Below are positions 7,622-19,630 of a DNA stretch of 24,864 nt, piece after piece. The position numbers and the translations under genes are program-made. The DNA is from Hydrogenothermaceae bacterium. Lineage in GTDB: Bacteria > Aquificota > Aquificae > Hydrogenothermales > Hydrogenothermaceae. The stretch covers positions 1-24,864 of the forward strand of contig JALSSE010000012.1 in the NCBI GenBank assembly GCA_026984415.1. The letters run 5' to 3'. The notes under the pieces were generated by a model. It was not told where the DNA came from. It saw nothing but the letters and a program-made list of their open reading frames with translations, and did not search any database. Every line of letters starts with the position of its first letter. The stretch's first letter is position 1.

Positions 7622-9250
7622 ATGGAAATTTTAAAAAAGTTCAGTATCAAAGCAAAATTACAGTTTATTTTAGGTCTTATTATTGTTTCCTACATTGTAA
7701 TGGCCTCAATAACAATTTACAACCTTACAACAATTTACAACAACGTAAAAGAACTAAAAGAAAAAAATCTTATTGGTAAAATACACACCCTTGAAATAAA
7801 CAGAGATTTAAACTACATAAGCAGATTAACAAGAAACATAATGCTTGGTTCAGATTACGATAAAGATTTGAAAAAATTAGAAAATAGGACAGAAAGAATA
7901 ACTGAAAACTACAATAAACTGATAAAACTTGCAGATTCAGAAGAAGAAAAGAACCTCATTAAAAAATCAAAACAGGCAACATTAGCATTTATAAACTCAG
8001 GTAAAGATATAGTTTTAAAATTGAGAGATGTTCCGCAGGGGGAAAGGTATAAGGCTTATCAGGAATACAAAGTAATAGCCACCCCCCTTGCTGAAGAATC
8101 AAGGAAGTATTTTCAAAAAATAGAAAAACTCAAAGATAAAGAATTTAATGAATCCCTTGAAAAAATAGAAGCATTTACAAATTTAGCCAAAAAAAGTGTT
8201 TACATTGGAGCACCTTTATTTTTAGCTCTGATTACTGGAATTCTTTTAGCAATAATTGTTTCAATTTCTAAACCTATAAATGTTTTCGCCCAGAAATTTA
8301 CACAGGCAGCTGAGGGGGACTTAACAGTAAATATGAGATGTAGTGCCAATGATGAAATAGGTCATCTATCAAGGTACTTTAACAATTTTATAAACAACTT
8401 AAGGGATATAATCTCAAAAGTTAAAACAAATGCAAGAAAAGTGGAAGAAGAGAGCAATACATTAATGGAAGAAGGACATTCATTAATTGAAGGAAATAAA
8501 GAACAGGTATCCATACTTTCAAACATCTTGCAATCTATGGAAGAAATGAACAAATCAACAGAAAAAGTTACATCAAATGTTCAGGAAACATTGGAAATGG
8601 CAAACCTTACAAATGAAAAAACAGAAGAAGGTAAAGAAAGGATAGAAGATACAATATCAAAAATAAGACAGATAAAAAAGGACACTGAAAATTTAGCAAA
8701 AGTCATTGAAAATTTAGGAAATTCGTCAACTAAAATTGGAGATATTGTTGTCCTTATAAACAACCTTTCAAACCAGACGAACCTTTTAGCTTTAAATGCA
8801 GCAATAGAGGCAGCAAGGGCTGGTGAATACGGAAGAGGGTTTGCAGTTGTTGCTGAAGAAGTAAGAACTCTTGCAGAAAAAACAAGGGAAGCCACAGAAG
8901 ATATAAGTAAAATAATAGAAAACTTGAGAAAAGAAACGGTCATGGCTCAGGAAAATATGGATATAACAGAAGAAAGGGTTTATGAAGGTGTAAGGTCTGC
9001 TGAAGAAGCAAAAAGGGCTTTTGAAAATATTGTCCTTTCAGTTGAAGATATTAATAAAGCAAGTGAATCAATTAACTCTGTTGTAAATACCCAAACATCC
9101 TTAATTAAAGATGTTAATTCAAAAATAAATAATCTTTCTAAAAATATAAATAACAGTTCAGGTGTGATTTCAAAAATATTTGATATCATGCAGAATCTTA
9201 GAAATGAAGCATCTGAGTTAAACAAAAAAGTAGAAAGATTTAAAACGTAA
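7622..9250 (+). CDS. Methyl-accepting chemotaxis protein
   Basis: A 542-residue transmembrane chemoreceptor. First membrane helix about 12-33, a mostly helical periplasmic sensor of about 160 residues resembling the four-helix-bundle (4HB_MCP) type, second membrane helix about 193-216, a HAMP linker to about 270, then a long cytoplasmic coiled coil. The signalling tip that contacts CheA/CheW is intact ([20 protein letters not shown], starting near residue 386, then [15 protein letters not shown]). E-E/Q-rich heptads on both sides can serve as methylation sites. No CheR-tethering pentapeptide is seen at the C-terminus. The ligand is unknown. It stands alone, not with other che genes, and is transcribed from its own probable promoter, ending at a shared bidirectional terminator with ligA. 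Confidence 0.93.
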   Translation: MEILKKFSIKAKLQFILGLIIVSYIVMASITIYNLTTIYNNVKELKEKNLIGKIHTLEINRDLNYISRLTRNIMLGSDYDKDLKKLENRTERITENYNKLIKLADSEEEKNLIKKSKQATLAFINSGKDIVLKLRDVPQGERYKAYQEYKVIATPLAEESRKYFQKIEKLKDKEFNESLEKIEAFTNLAKKSVYIGAPLFLALITGILLAIIVSISKPINVFAQKFTQAAEGDLTVNMRCSANDEIGHLSRYFNNFINNLRDIISKVKTNARKVEEESNTLMEEGHSLIEGNKEQVSILSNILQSMEEMNKSTEKVTSNVQETLEMANLTNEKTEEGKERIEDTISKIRQIKKDTENLAKVIENLGNSSTKIGDIVVLINNLSNQTNLLALNAAIEAARAGEYGRGFAVVAEEVRTLAEKTREATEDISKIIENLRKETVMAQENMDITEERVYEGVRSAEEAKRAFENIVLSVEDINKASESINSVVNTQTSLIKDVNSKINNLSKNINNSSGVISKIFDIMQNLRNEASELNKKVERFKT

Positions 9251-9267
9251 AAGGGGAAACCCCCCTT

Positions 9268-9269
<2 letters not shown>
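9249..9269. terminator. Bidirectional intrinsic terminator between mcp and ligA
   Basis: AAAAGGGG (9249-9256), a short A/C loop, and CCCCTTTT (9262-9269). It sits in an 17-base gap between convergent genes and overlaps both stop codons. T-runs on both strands follow the GC stem, so it can stop transcription from either side. Confidence 0.85.
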
Positions 9270-13118
<3,849 letters not shown>

Positions 13119-13130
13119 AATGGTTATGAC

Positions 13131-13158
13131 TTTATAGTTTTTTTATAGTTTATAGCAA
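13131..13158 (-). promoter_or_regulatory. Probable tnpB promoter
   Basis: Minus strand: TTGCTA (13158-13153), 16 bases, TATAAA (13136-13131). Transcription would begin near 13124, leaving about six bases before the first ATG (13118) but about 90 before the internal ATG (13034) that has a proper ribosome site. Confidence 0.5.
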
Positions 13159-13162
13159 CTAT
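13131..13162. repeat. Tandem and inverted repeats upstream of tnpB
   Basis: TTTATAGTTT occurs twice (13131-13140 and 13142-13151), and ATAGTT (13145-13150) with AACTAT (13157-13162) makes an inverted repeat with a 6-base loop. The cluster overlaps the tnpB promoter and could be the left-end structure of the element. Confidence 0.5.
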
Positions 13163-13172
13163 TTCTATCCTC

Positions 13173-15878
13173 CTAAAAGATATTTTTTTCTAAATAATCC
13201 TGTATTTCTTCTTTTGAAAGTGGTACAGAGAAATAGTAACCCTGCCCTAAATCACATCCCATCTCTTTCAGTAATTCAAGCTGTTCTTTTGTTTCAATAC
13301 CTTCCGATAAAGATAAAGCACCTAAATTATGGGAAAGTTCAATTATAGAAAGAACAATAGCTCTACTTTTTTGATTTTCTAAAATATCATCTAAAAATGA
13401 TTTATCAATTTTAAGTATATCAAATGGAAACTCTTTTAAATAGTTTAGTGAAGAATAGCCTGTTCCAAAGTCATCAATTGAAATTTTAAAGCCCATATCT
13501 TTTATTTTATTTATTATTGATTTTGCTTTATTTACATCTTCAACCAATAATGTTTCTGTAATCTCAAATATTATTTTATTTTTACACTGGCAGTCTTTTG
13601 TTAACTCCTGTAAGCTCTGTAGAAAATCTTTTGACCTGAACTGTTCTGAAGAAATATTTATTGAAAGATGAAAATCGTATTTACCTTCTTGGTACCATTC
13701 TTTCATCTGTGTAATTGCTTTTTCTATTATCATATTTCCTAACTTGACGATTAAACCTGATTTTTCAGCAATTTCTATAAACTTTTCAGATTCAACTAAT
13801 CCAAGTTCTGAACTTTTCCACCTTATTAATGCTTCAACCCCTTCTAATTTCATTTTTTGCAGATTTATAATTGGTTGATAGTAAAGCATAAATTCATCTT
13901 TTTTGTTTTCTATAGCATATTTTAAAAGATTTTTTATTTTTATTCTTTCTTTAGCAATTTTCCCTAATTCTTCAGAATAAAACTCAAATTTACTTTTACC
14001 GATTTTTTTAGATGTTTTTTTAGCGTGGTACATTGCAATCTGGGCATTTCTTACAAGGGAATCTGCATCTTTACCATCTACAGGAAATACAGAAATTCCA
14101 ACACTTGTAGTTAAATAAATTATTTTGCCATCTATGTTAAAGGGTTTTTCCAATTTATAAATAATTCTTTCAGCTATCTTTGAGGCGTCATCAATTTCCT
14201 TTATATTTGGAGAAATTATTCCAAACTCATCACCACTTAACCTGCTTACAATATCTCCCCTTTTTACAGATGATTTTATTCTTTCAGCTATTTCTTTTAG
14301 TATAATGTCTCCTATTTTATGCCCATAGCTGTTTATTATTTCTTTAAACCTGTTTAAATCTATATATAAAACAGATATATATTTATTGCTATCTTTTGAT
14401 ATTTCTATCAGTTCTTTTAACTGTTCAAAAAAGAAAGTTCTGTTGTACAGCCCTGTGAGGTTGTCATGGGTACCTATAAATGTAAGCTGCTTCTGAAGTT
14501 CTTTCATTTCTGTTATATCAATTACAATTCCTATTCCTGCAGGCTTGTTGTTATAAATTACTGTATTTGAAGTAACCAGTAAATGCCTTATTTCTCCATC
14601 TTTTCTAACAATTCTTAGATGATAGCTTGAGATAAATTTTTCCCCTTTTTCTCTTTTTTTATAAATTTCTTTTATTTTTTCAACATCTTCTGGAAAAATG
14701 ATTTGAAATGGAGACATTTTTTCTATTTCTTTTAATGTGTAACCTGTAATCTGTTCTGCTGCTTTGTTTATGTAAATAAAATGTCCATCCTGATACATAT
14801 AAATCGCCACAGGAGATGTTTCAGAAATTGTTGTAAAAATTTCATCTCTGTTTTTAAGTTCCTGCGTTAAACTTTGAATGGTATCTAAAAATGTATTTAC
14901 AGAAATCAAAAAATTGCCAATTTCATCTTTTCTATTAGTTTTAAACCTGAAAGATAAATCTTTTTTTGAAATTTTCTCACGTAAAATCCTTTCTAAATTA
15001 GAGATTGGAGAAAGTATAAACTTATTTAAGGAAATAATAAAGCCAGCAACAATTAAAATTAGTGCAAATAAAATAGCTACTCCAAATTGTTCAATAGTTA
15101 AAAGTCCTGTAAGGTATATATTTCTATCTATTTCCCCATTTAAAAGGTTTATCTTTTTTCCTGTTATATCTTCTGTATAGTATGAAATAATGATTGATTT
15201 ATCTTTTGGTTCTATAAGACAGATATTTTTATCATCAACTTTAAGCTGATATTTTGGGTTTATATCTAATTTGGAAAAATAAATTTTGTCAAAAATATCA
15301 GATGTCAGCTTTAATGCAAGTTCTTTTGTTAAAAACTTTCCTATTACAATTAATCCTTCTTTTTGTTTTGTATCAGGGTTTTTTATATCAGAAATAGATA
15401 AAATAACAATGTGGTTATTCGTTTTAAAATAGCCTGAATTCCTTTTTCTGTATGAAATTATATATTTTAAACTTGTTAAAAATTTCTCATCTATTTCAAC
15501 ACTTTTTTTGTTTATTAAATCAAAGCCTCTAAAAAAAACCGGATTACCATTTTTATCAAAAATGACAAAAAAGTTTAAATTAAGATTTTCAAGTGTATGA
15601 TTTTCAGGCAAAAATTTATATTCTGGTAGGTTTGTATTCTTTTTTGTTAAAAAATTATAAGTTTCTTTCCAGTTTGCCAAATCGTAGGATAGGGAGGTTA
15701 CATAATCAAGGCAGTTATTAAATATATCTTTAACAATTACAGCCTTCTGTATAGTATAGTTCCTTTCTAAATTTTCAAAACTTGTAAGTAAAAATGTTTT
15801 TGAAAAAAAATATAATACAATTGATAAAAGTAAGGCAAAAAAAGTAATAATTAGTGTAGTTTTCAGCTTAATAGACAT
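13173..15878 (-). CDS. CHASE4-like/HAMP/PAS/GGDEF/EAL cyclic-di-GMP signalling protein
   Basis: A 901-residue inner-membrane protein that makes and/or degrades c-di-GMP. Membrane helix about 8-28, then a periplasmic sensor of about 230 residues with DLANWKETYNFL, the CHASE4-like D-x-x-x-W-x-x-T-Y signature. Second helix about 261-283, HAMP, PAS (about 345-460). GGDEF domain from about 464, with the active-site motif as RLSGDEF (SGDEF, a substitution often tolerated). EAL domain with EALIRW near 679, NISSEQF, and DDFGTGYSSLNYL near 801. The EAL catalytic motifs look intact, so phosphodiesterase activity is likely; the cyclase may be active or regulatory. The ATG lies 9 bases after the deoC stop with no clear ribosome site, suggesting coupling. 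The ligand is unknown. Confidence 0.92.
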   Translation of the reverse strand: MSIKLKTTLIITFFALLLSIVLYFFSKTFLLTSFENLERNYTIQKAVIVKDIFNNCLDYVTSLSYDLANWKETYNFLTKKNTNLPEYKFLPENHTLENLNLNFFVIFDKNGNPVFFRGFDLINKKSVEIDEKFLTSLKYIISYRKRNSGYFKTNNHIVILSISDIKNPDTKQKEGLIVIGKFLTKELALKLTSDIFDKIYFSKLDINPKYQLKVDDKNICLIEPKDKSIIISYYTEDITGKKINLLNGEIDRNIYLTGLLTIEQFGVAILFALILIVAGFIISLNKFILSPISNLERILREKISKKDLSFRFKTNRKDEIGNFLISVNTFLDTIQSLTQELKNRDEIFTTISETSPVAIYMYQDGHFIYINKAAEQITGYTLKEIEKMSPFQIIFPEDVEKIKEIYKKREKGEKFISSYHLRIVRKDGEIRHLLVTSNTVIYNNKPAGIGIVIDITEMKELQKQLTFIGTHDNLTGLYNRTFFFEQLKELIEISKDSNKYISVLYIDLNRFKEIINSYGHKIGDIILKEIAERIKSSVKRGDIVSRLSGDEFGIISPNIKEIDDASKIAERIIYKLEKPFNIDGKIIYLTTSVGISVFPVDGKDADSLVRNAQIAMYHAKKTSKKIGKSKFEFYSEELGKIAKERIKIKNLLKYAIENKKDEFMLYYQPIINLQKMKLEGVEALIRWKSSELGLVESEKFIEIAEKSGLIVKLGNMIIEKAITQMKEWYQEGKYDFHLSINISSEQFRSKDFLQSLQELTKDCQCKNKIIFEITETLLVEDVNKAKSIINKIKDMGFKISIDDFGTGYSSLNYLKEFPFDILKIDKSFLDDILENQKSRAIVLSIIELSHNLGALSLSEGIETKEQLELLKEMGCDLGQGYYFSVPLSKEEIQDYLEKNIF

Positions 15879-15887
15879 ATTTAGTCA

Positions 15888-16544
15888 TCAGCTTTGTCTT
15901 ATAATTTCTAAACTGTGGCTTGTTCCTATCCTGTCTGCACCTGCTTCAATCATTTTTAAAGCTGTTTTATAATCTCTTATTCCTCCAGCAGCTTTTATTT
16001 TAATTCTGTTATCTGCCACTTCTTTAAAAAGTTTCACATCTTCTATTTTTGCACCTTCTGGAGCAAAACCTGTTGATGTTTTTATAAATTCAGCACCAGA
16101 ATTAATAACTATCTCTACTGCTTTTATCTTTTCTTCATCTGTTAGGTATGCGGTCTCAACAATTATTTTATGGACACAACTTTCTGTGTAGCAAACAAGG
16201 GTTCTTAACTCTTCTTCAACGTATGTGTAATCTCCAGATTTAAAAGCGCCAATATTCCATACTATATCAAGCTCGTGGGCACCATCCATCTGGGCTGTTG
16301 TTGCTTCTATTAATTTAGATTTTAAAGTGTTTGCACCTAAAGGAAATCCTACAACTGTACAGATTTTCACTTCAGAATTTTTTAGTAACTCTCTAACCCT
16401 TCTTACATGAAAGGGATTAACACACACAGAATAAAAACCGAATTCTTTTGCCTCTTCACAAACCCTTTCTATATCTTCGTACGTGGCAGTAGGTTTTAGT
16501 AATGAGTGGTCAATGTACTTTGCTAAATCTGTTATTGTTTCCAT
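15888..16544 (-). CDS. deoC: Deoxyribose-phosphate aldolase
   Basis: A 218-residue class I aldolase (DERA) cleaving 2-deoxyribose 5-phosphate to glyceraldehyde 3-phosphate and acetaldehyde in deoxynucleoside catabolism, cytoplasmic. Seen: the N-terminal IDHSLLKPTAT, the ELDIVWN motif with D93 (proton relay aspartate), the Schiff-base lysine K155 in FIKTSTGF, and the second active-site lysine K184 in IKAAGGIRD. Length is normal for short bacterial DeoC. It is the fifth gene of the dnaJ operon, 18 bases after prmA. Its ribosome site AGGAG is inside a small perfect hairpin that reaches into the ATG, hinting at translational control. Confidence 0.95.
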   Translation of the reverse strand: METITDLAKYIDHSLLKPTATYEDIERVCEEAKEFGFYSVCVNPFHVRRVRELLKNSEVKICTVVGFPLGANTLKSKLIEATTAQMDGAHELDIVWNIGAFKSGDYTYVEEELRTLVCYTESCVHKIIVETAYLTDEEKIKAVEIVINSGAEFIKTSTGFAPEGAKIEDVKLFKEVADNRIKIKAAGGIRDYKTALKMIEAGADRIGTSHSLEIIRQS

Positions 16545-16558
16545 AGGATTACTCCTAT
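16543..16558 (-). promoter_or_regulatory. Hairpin enclosing the deoC ribosome site
   Basis: On the minus strand ATAGGA-GTAA-TCCTAT: six perfect base pairs closed by a GUAA (GNRA) loop. The left arm contains the Shine-Dalgarno AGGA and the last two bases of the right arm are the first two of the deoC ATG. This could lower deoC translation unless opened by ribosomes leaving prmA. Confidence 0.55.
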
Positions 16559-16562
16559 AATT

Positions 16563-17411
16563 TTATTCTGCTGCCTTATCTTGTTTTTTAAAAACAAAGC
16601 CATACCATAAATCTTCTGGTTTATTAATCTCTGGCTTAGATGCTTCCTCTATTAATTTTAAATTGTTTTCCTGTGCCATTTTTAGTATTTTCTCTTTTTC
16701 CTTTTTAAATATACCCGAAATTATTAAATATTTTTCAAATAAGTTAGCAATTTTGTTAAAATATTTCTCAAAAATATCTATTTGTAAGTTTGCCAGAACC
16801 ACATCGTACTTTTCATCTATTTCGTCTATATTACTTACCTGACAGGAAAGTTCAACTTCATTTTCCCATGCGTTAATCTGACATTCTTCAATAGCTCTTT
16901 CGTCAATATCTATTGTAAATACTTTTTTTGCACCTAATTTTGAAGCTGCTATTCCTAATATCCCTGTTCCACAACCAATATCTAAAACAGAATATTCCTC
17001 TTTTATATATTTCGGCAGTAATGACAAAACTATTTGTGTTGTTGGATGTAATCCTGTACCAAAAGACATTCCTATTTTTATTTTTATAGGAATGAATTCT
17101 TTTCCTTTATAAACGTCCCACTCTGGAATTATAAGGAAAGGCTTCACTTCTATTGGTGGAAAATCTTCTTTCCATATTTCATCCCACGGTTTTTCTTCTA
17201 TTTTTTCTTCTTTTATTATTTTTCCTGAACCAAGGTCATTAAAAATTTCAAGAAGTGCTTCTTTGAATGCTTCCCCCTGTCCTTTCTCTGAATAAACTGC
17301 AAATTTCACATTATCATTGTTTCTGCCAACTATTTCTACCCCATAACCGTTAAACTCAACTAAAAATATCTCAAATTTATCTTCTGGAATTTCCGCTGTA
17401 AATTTTTTCAT
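16563..17411 (-). CDS. prmA: Ribosomal protein L11 methyltransferase
   Basis: A 282-residue SAM-dependent methyltransferase that trimethylates ribosomal protein L11. The N-terminal substrate-recognition domain (about 1-70) is followed by a linker with WDEIWKEDFPP and then the PrmA signature MSFGTGLHPTTQ at 115-126. SAM-binding motif I is VLDIGCGTGILG at 142-153, and the motif IV position reads VVLANLQID at about 204-212. These place it firmly in PrmA. Length is slightly shorter than E. coli PrmA (293) and close to that of thermophiles. It follows the unknown gene by 4 bases and precedes deoC. Linkage of prmA with dnaJ-hrcA type heat-shock genes is common in bacteria, which agrees with the dnaJ-hspR context. 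Confidence 0.93.
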   Translation of the reverse strand: MKKFTAEIPEDKFEIFLVEFNGYGVEIVGRNNDNVKFAVYSEKGQGEAFKEALLEIFNDLGSGKIIKEEKIEEKPWDEIWKEDFPPIEVKPFLIIPEWDVYKGKEFIPIKIKIGMSFGTGLHPTTQIVLSLLPKYIKEEYSVLDIGCGTGILGIAASKLGAKKVFTIDIDERAIEECQINAWENEVELSCQVSNIDEIDEKYDVVLANLQIDIFEKYFNKIANLFEKYLIISGIFKKEKEKILKMAQENNLKLIEEASKPEINKPEDLWYGFVFKKQDKAAE

Positions 17412-17415
17412 ACAT

Positions 17416-17844
17416 TTATCCTTTATTGATAAAAAACGTTAAATTTCCGTATGTATCGTATTCTACAACTATTTTAAATAGTTTTCCATTATTTTCATAA
17501 TTAAAAATTACCTGATTATAAATAGATACTTTACCACTGCTTTTGATTTTTATTTTCCTTATAACTTTCCCGTTTTTTGTGGTTAGTGAGTATAAGATTT
17601 TAAGGTGGGGTCCATCCCTATGGGGTATTGTTTCTATACTTTCAATAATAGGTAGAGGAATTGTTTCTACATTTTCAATCCAGTCTTCATAAAGTTCGTG
17701 TTCCTCTACCGTCAGTTTTGAGCCATCTTCAAGTATTTCATCATTTTTTGAAATTTCCTGCAAAAAAACCTGTTTTACCTTTGATAAAATTTCTTCAAAA
17801 TCTTCTATTACTTCTTTTTTTATACCTTCTTCCAATAGATTCAC
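17416..17844 (-). CDS. Conserved hypothetical protein between hspR and prmA
   Basis: A 142-residue soluble protein (133 if the internal TTG is used) that I do not recognise. The first half is acidic and helical (coiled-coil-like, about 5-55); the second half is mostly strands (LKILYSLTTKNGKVIRKIKIK, NGKLFKIVVEY, NLTFFI), as in a small beta-sandwich. The GTG at 17844 overlaps the only ribosome-like sequence (AGGTG), whereas TTG at 17835 has AGGTG six bases before it, so the shorter form may be the real one. It is 6 bases downstream of hspR and 4 bases upstream of prmA, so co-transcription is near certain. Function unknown; the operon suggests a stress or translation link. Confidence 0.72.
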   Translation of the reverse strand: MNLLEEGIKKEVIEDFEEILSKVKQVFLQEISKNDEILEDGSKLTVEEHELYEDWIENVETIPLPIIESIETIPHRDGPHLKILYSLTTKNGKVIRKIKIKSSGKVSIYNQVIFNYENNGKLFKIVVEYDTYGNLTFFINKG

Positions 17845-17850
17845 CTAAGA

Positions 17851-18291
17851 TTATTCTTTCTTATATTTATTATAAATATAATCGTCAACTTTTGTAAGTC
17901 CAACTTTGGATATTTTGATAAGGGCATTTTTCTGGCTTTCTAAATCTTCTGAGTATCTTTTTTTCATTTCTTCCTGTATAAATTCTAACAAGTATTCTAC
18001 CTGCCTTTGAAGTTCATTCATCTGCTCTCTCATTCTTAAAATTGCATCTACACCTGCAAGATTAACTCCTAACTCCCTTGTCAGAAAAAGTATAAACTCT
18101 AATTTTTCTATATCTTCCTGAGAGTACAGTCTTGTCTTTCCTTCTGTTCTTGAAGGTGTAAGAAGTCCTTCCCTTTCATAAAGTCTCAACGTCTGCGGAT
18201 GTATATTAAACATCCTTGAAACTGCCCCTATCATATATAAAGGTTCTCTTTTTTTATTATTTTCTTCCCTTGTTTTACCAAATCTATCCAT
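17851..18291 (-). CDS. hspR: HspR-like MerR-family heat-shock repressor
   Basis: A 146-residue MerR-type transcription factor. The N-terminal winged helix has the HspR hallmark YMIGAVSRMFNIHPQTLRLYEREGLLTPSRTEGKTRLYSQEDIE, then a helix predicted to form the coiled coil (REQMNELQRQVEYLL). In actinobacteria HspR represses dnaK operons through HAIR inverted repeats, with DnaK as co-repressor. I choose ATG 18291, with AGGTG 6 bases upstream; a GTG at 18300 would add three residues but overlaps that site. It follows dnaJ by 18 bases, the usual dnaJ-hspR order. No canonical HAIR (CTTGAGT-N7-ACTCAAG) is visible upstream of dnaJ, so its operator here is unclear. Confidence 0.88.
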   Translation of the reverse strand: MDRFGKTREENNKKREPLYMIGAVSRMFNIHPQTLRLYEREGLLTPSRTEGKTRLYSQEDIEKLEFILFLTRELGVNLAGVDAILRMREQMNELQRQVEYLLEFIQEEMKKRYSEDLESQKNALIKISKVGLTKVDDYIYNKYKKE

Positions 18292-18309
18292 GGTAATCAC
18301 CTCTCAATT

Positions 18310-19437
18310 TTACTTTTCAAATCTATTTGGTATAGGTAATTCTTCTTTTAGTTCTTTAACCAATTTTTTAGCTTTTTTAGATAAATCTTTCCCTTTAGGA
18401 ATTACAACATTTACTACTATTATTAAATCCCCATATCCAGAAGATTTTAGTCTCGGCATTCCTTTTCCCGGAACTCTAACAGTTTCTCCACTTTGAATTC
18501 CTTCTGGAATTTCTACTGTTTCTTTTCCACCATCTATTAAAGGAACTTCTATTTTTGTGCCTAAAATAGCTTCAGCAACGTTTATATTAACTTTCAGGTA
18601 TAAATTATCACCTTTTCTTTCATACAGGTTATGTGGTAAAACATTAACGATAACCCATAAGTCTCCAGGAACTCCACCAAATCTTCCACTGTGTCCTTTT
18701 CCCGGAACCCTTAATTTAGTTCCATTATCTACTCCTGGAGGTATTCTAACTTTTATAGTTTCTGTCTTTAGAACTAATCCTCTTCCATTACAGGCTTCAC
18801 ATGGTTCTTTAATATATCCTGTTCCTTTACATGTTGGGCATGTCTGAGATATATGCATAAATCCAGATGAATATGTTATCTGTCCAGTTCCCTGACATTC
18901 TGGACATATCCTCGCTTCAGTTCCAGCTTTTTGACCTGTTCCTGCACATTTTTCACAAACGACGTACCTTGGAACTTCCAAAGTAAGTGTTGTCCCTTTA
19001 TACGCATCTTCTAAAGATATTGTTACTGTCTGGTAAATATCTTCCCCATTTTCCCTCTGGTAAGTAGTCCTTTCCCTTGTTCTCTGCCTTCTACTTCCTC
19101 CACTAAAGAAACTTCCTAAATCAAATAGGTCTTCTAATATGTCTTCTATATTCATACCTCCAAACCCTTCAAATCCACCACCGAATCCAGATTCTCCACC
19201 GGCTCCTCCTCCAAATGCAGCATGTCCAAACTGGTCGTACATTTTCCTTTTTTCAGGGTCTGAAAGTACCTGATATGCCTCACTTATTTCTTTAAATTTT
19301 TCTTCTGCTTCTTTATTATTTGGATTTAAGTCAGGATGGTACTTCCTTGCTAATTTTCTGTACGCCTTTTTTATTTCATCTGCAGAAGCGTTTCTGCTTA
19401 CTCCTAATATTTCGTAGTAATCTTTTTTATTTGCCAT
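18310..19437 (-). CDS. dnaJ: Chaperone protein DnaJ
   Basis: A 375-residue class I J-protein, the Hsp70 co-chaperone that stimulates DnaK ATPase and delivers clients. J domain 1-70 with HPD at 34-36; glycine/phenylalanine-rich linker about 71-95; zinc-binding domain with four CxxCxGxG repeats (C161-C164, C178-C181, C200-C203, C213-C216; the last is CEACNGRG); C-terminal substrate-binding domains. Complete and of normal length. It is the first gene of a long minus-strand operon with hspR, behind a near-consensus promoter. dnaK and grpE are not in the window. AAGGTG lies 7 bases before the ATG. Confidence 0.97.
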   Translation of the reverse strand: MANKKDYYEILGVSRNASADEIKKAYRKLARKYHPDLNPNNKEAEEKFKEISEAYQVLSDPEKRKMYDQFGHAAFGGGAGGESGFGGGFEGFGGMNIEDILEDLFDLGSFFSGGSRRQRTRERTTYQRENGEDIYQTVTISLEDAYKGTTLTLEVPRYVVCEKCAGTGQKAGTEARICPECQGTGQITYSSGFMHISQTCPTCKGTGYIKEPCEACNGRGLVLKTETIKVRIPPGVDNGTKLRVPGKGHSGRFGGVPGDLWVIVNVLPHNLYERKGDNLYLKVNINVAEAILGTKIEVPLIDGGKETVEIPEGIQSGETVRVPGKGMPRLKSSGYGDLIIVVNVVIPKGKDLSKKAKKLVKELKEELPIPNRFEK

Positions 19438-19471
19438 TCTCCAACACCTTCTATTTAGTTTATTTAAAGTT

Positions 19472-19500
19472 AATATAATATTTTAGTCTGGTATTGTCAA
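19472..19500 (-). promoter_or_regulatory. Sigma-70-type promoter of the dnaJ-hspR operon
   Basis: Minus strand: perfect TTGACA (19500-19495), 17 bases, TATATT (19477-19472). The expected start near 19465 leaves a leader of about 28 bases before the dnaJ ATG. This is the best housekeeping promoter in the window. No CIRCE and no canonical HAIR element overlaps it. Confidence 0.8.
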
Positions 19501-19582
19501 GTTTTTTAATTGTCTTTATAAAGAAATTTAAATTAATCAGCTTAAATATTTTGAATGTTTGTTTGAATTCTTTATTTTCCGA

Positions 19583-19588
19583 TATAAT
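19583..19588 (+). promoter_or_regulatory. Possible -10 box of the CsgG-like gene
   Basis: A perfect TATAAT 42 bases before the ATG at 19631. A TTGAAT at 19563-19568 is only 14 bases upstream, too near for a normal -35, so the promoter is tentative. Confidence 0.4.
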
Positions 19589-19630
19589 TTAATAGGGTTG
19601 TTTATCAAAAATTTTGAGGAGGGTTCTAAC

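Noticed and set aside
8581..9225. Minus-strand frames inside the chemoreceptor gene
   Set aside because: They are mirror frames of the coiled-coil coding region with no start signals.
19559..19630. TTG start extending the CsgG-like protein by 24 residues
   Set aside because: It would bury the lipoprotein signal peptide. GAGGAGGG directly precedes the ATG at 19631.
19438..19630. CIRCE or canonical HAIR element between dnaJ and the CsgG-like gene
   Set aside because: Neither the CIRCE arms (TTAGCACTC/GAGTGCTAA) nor the HAIR arms are present on reading both strands.
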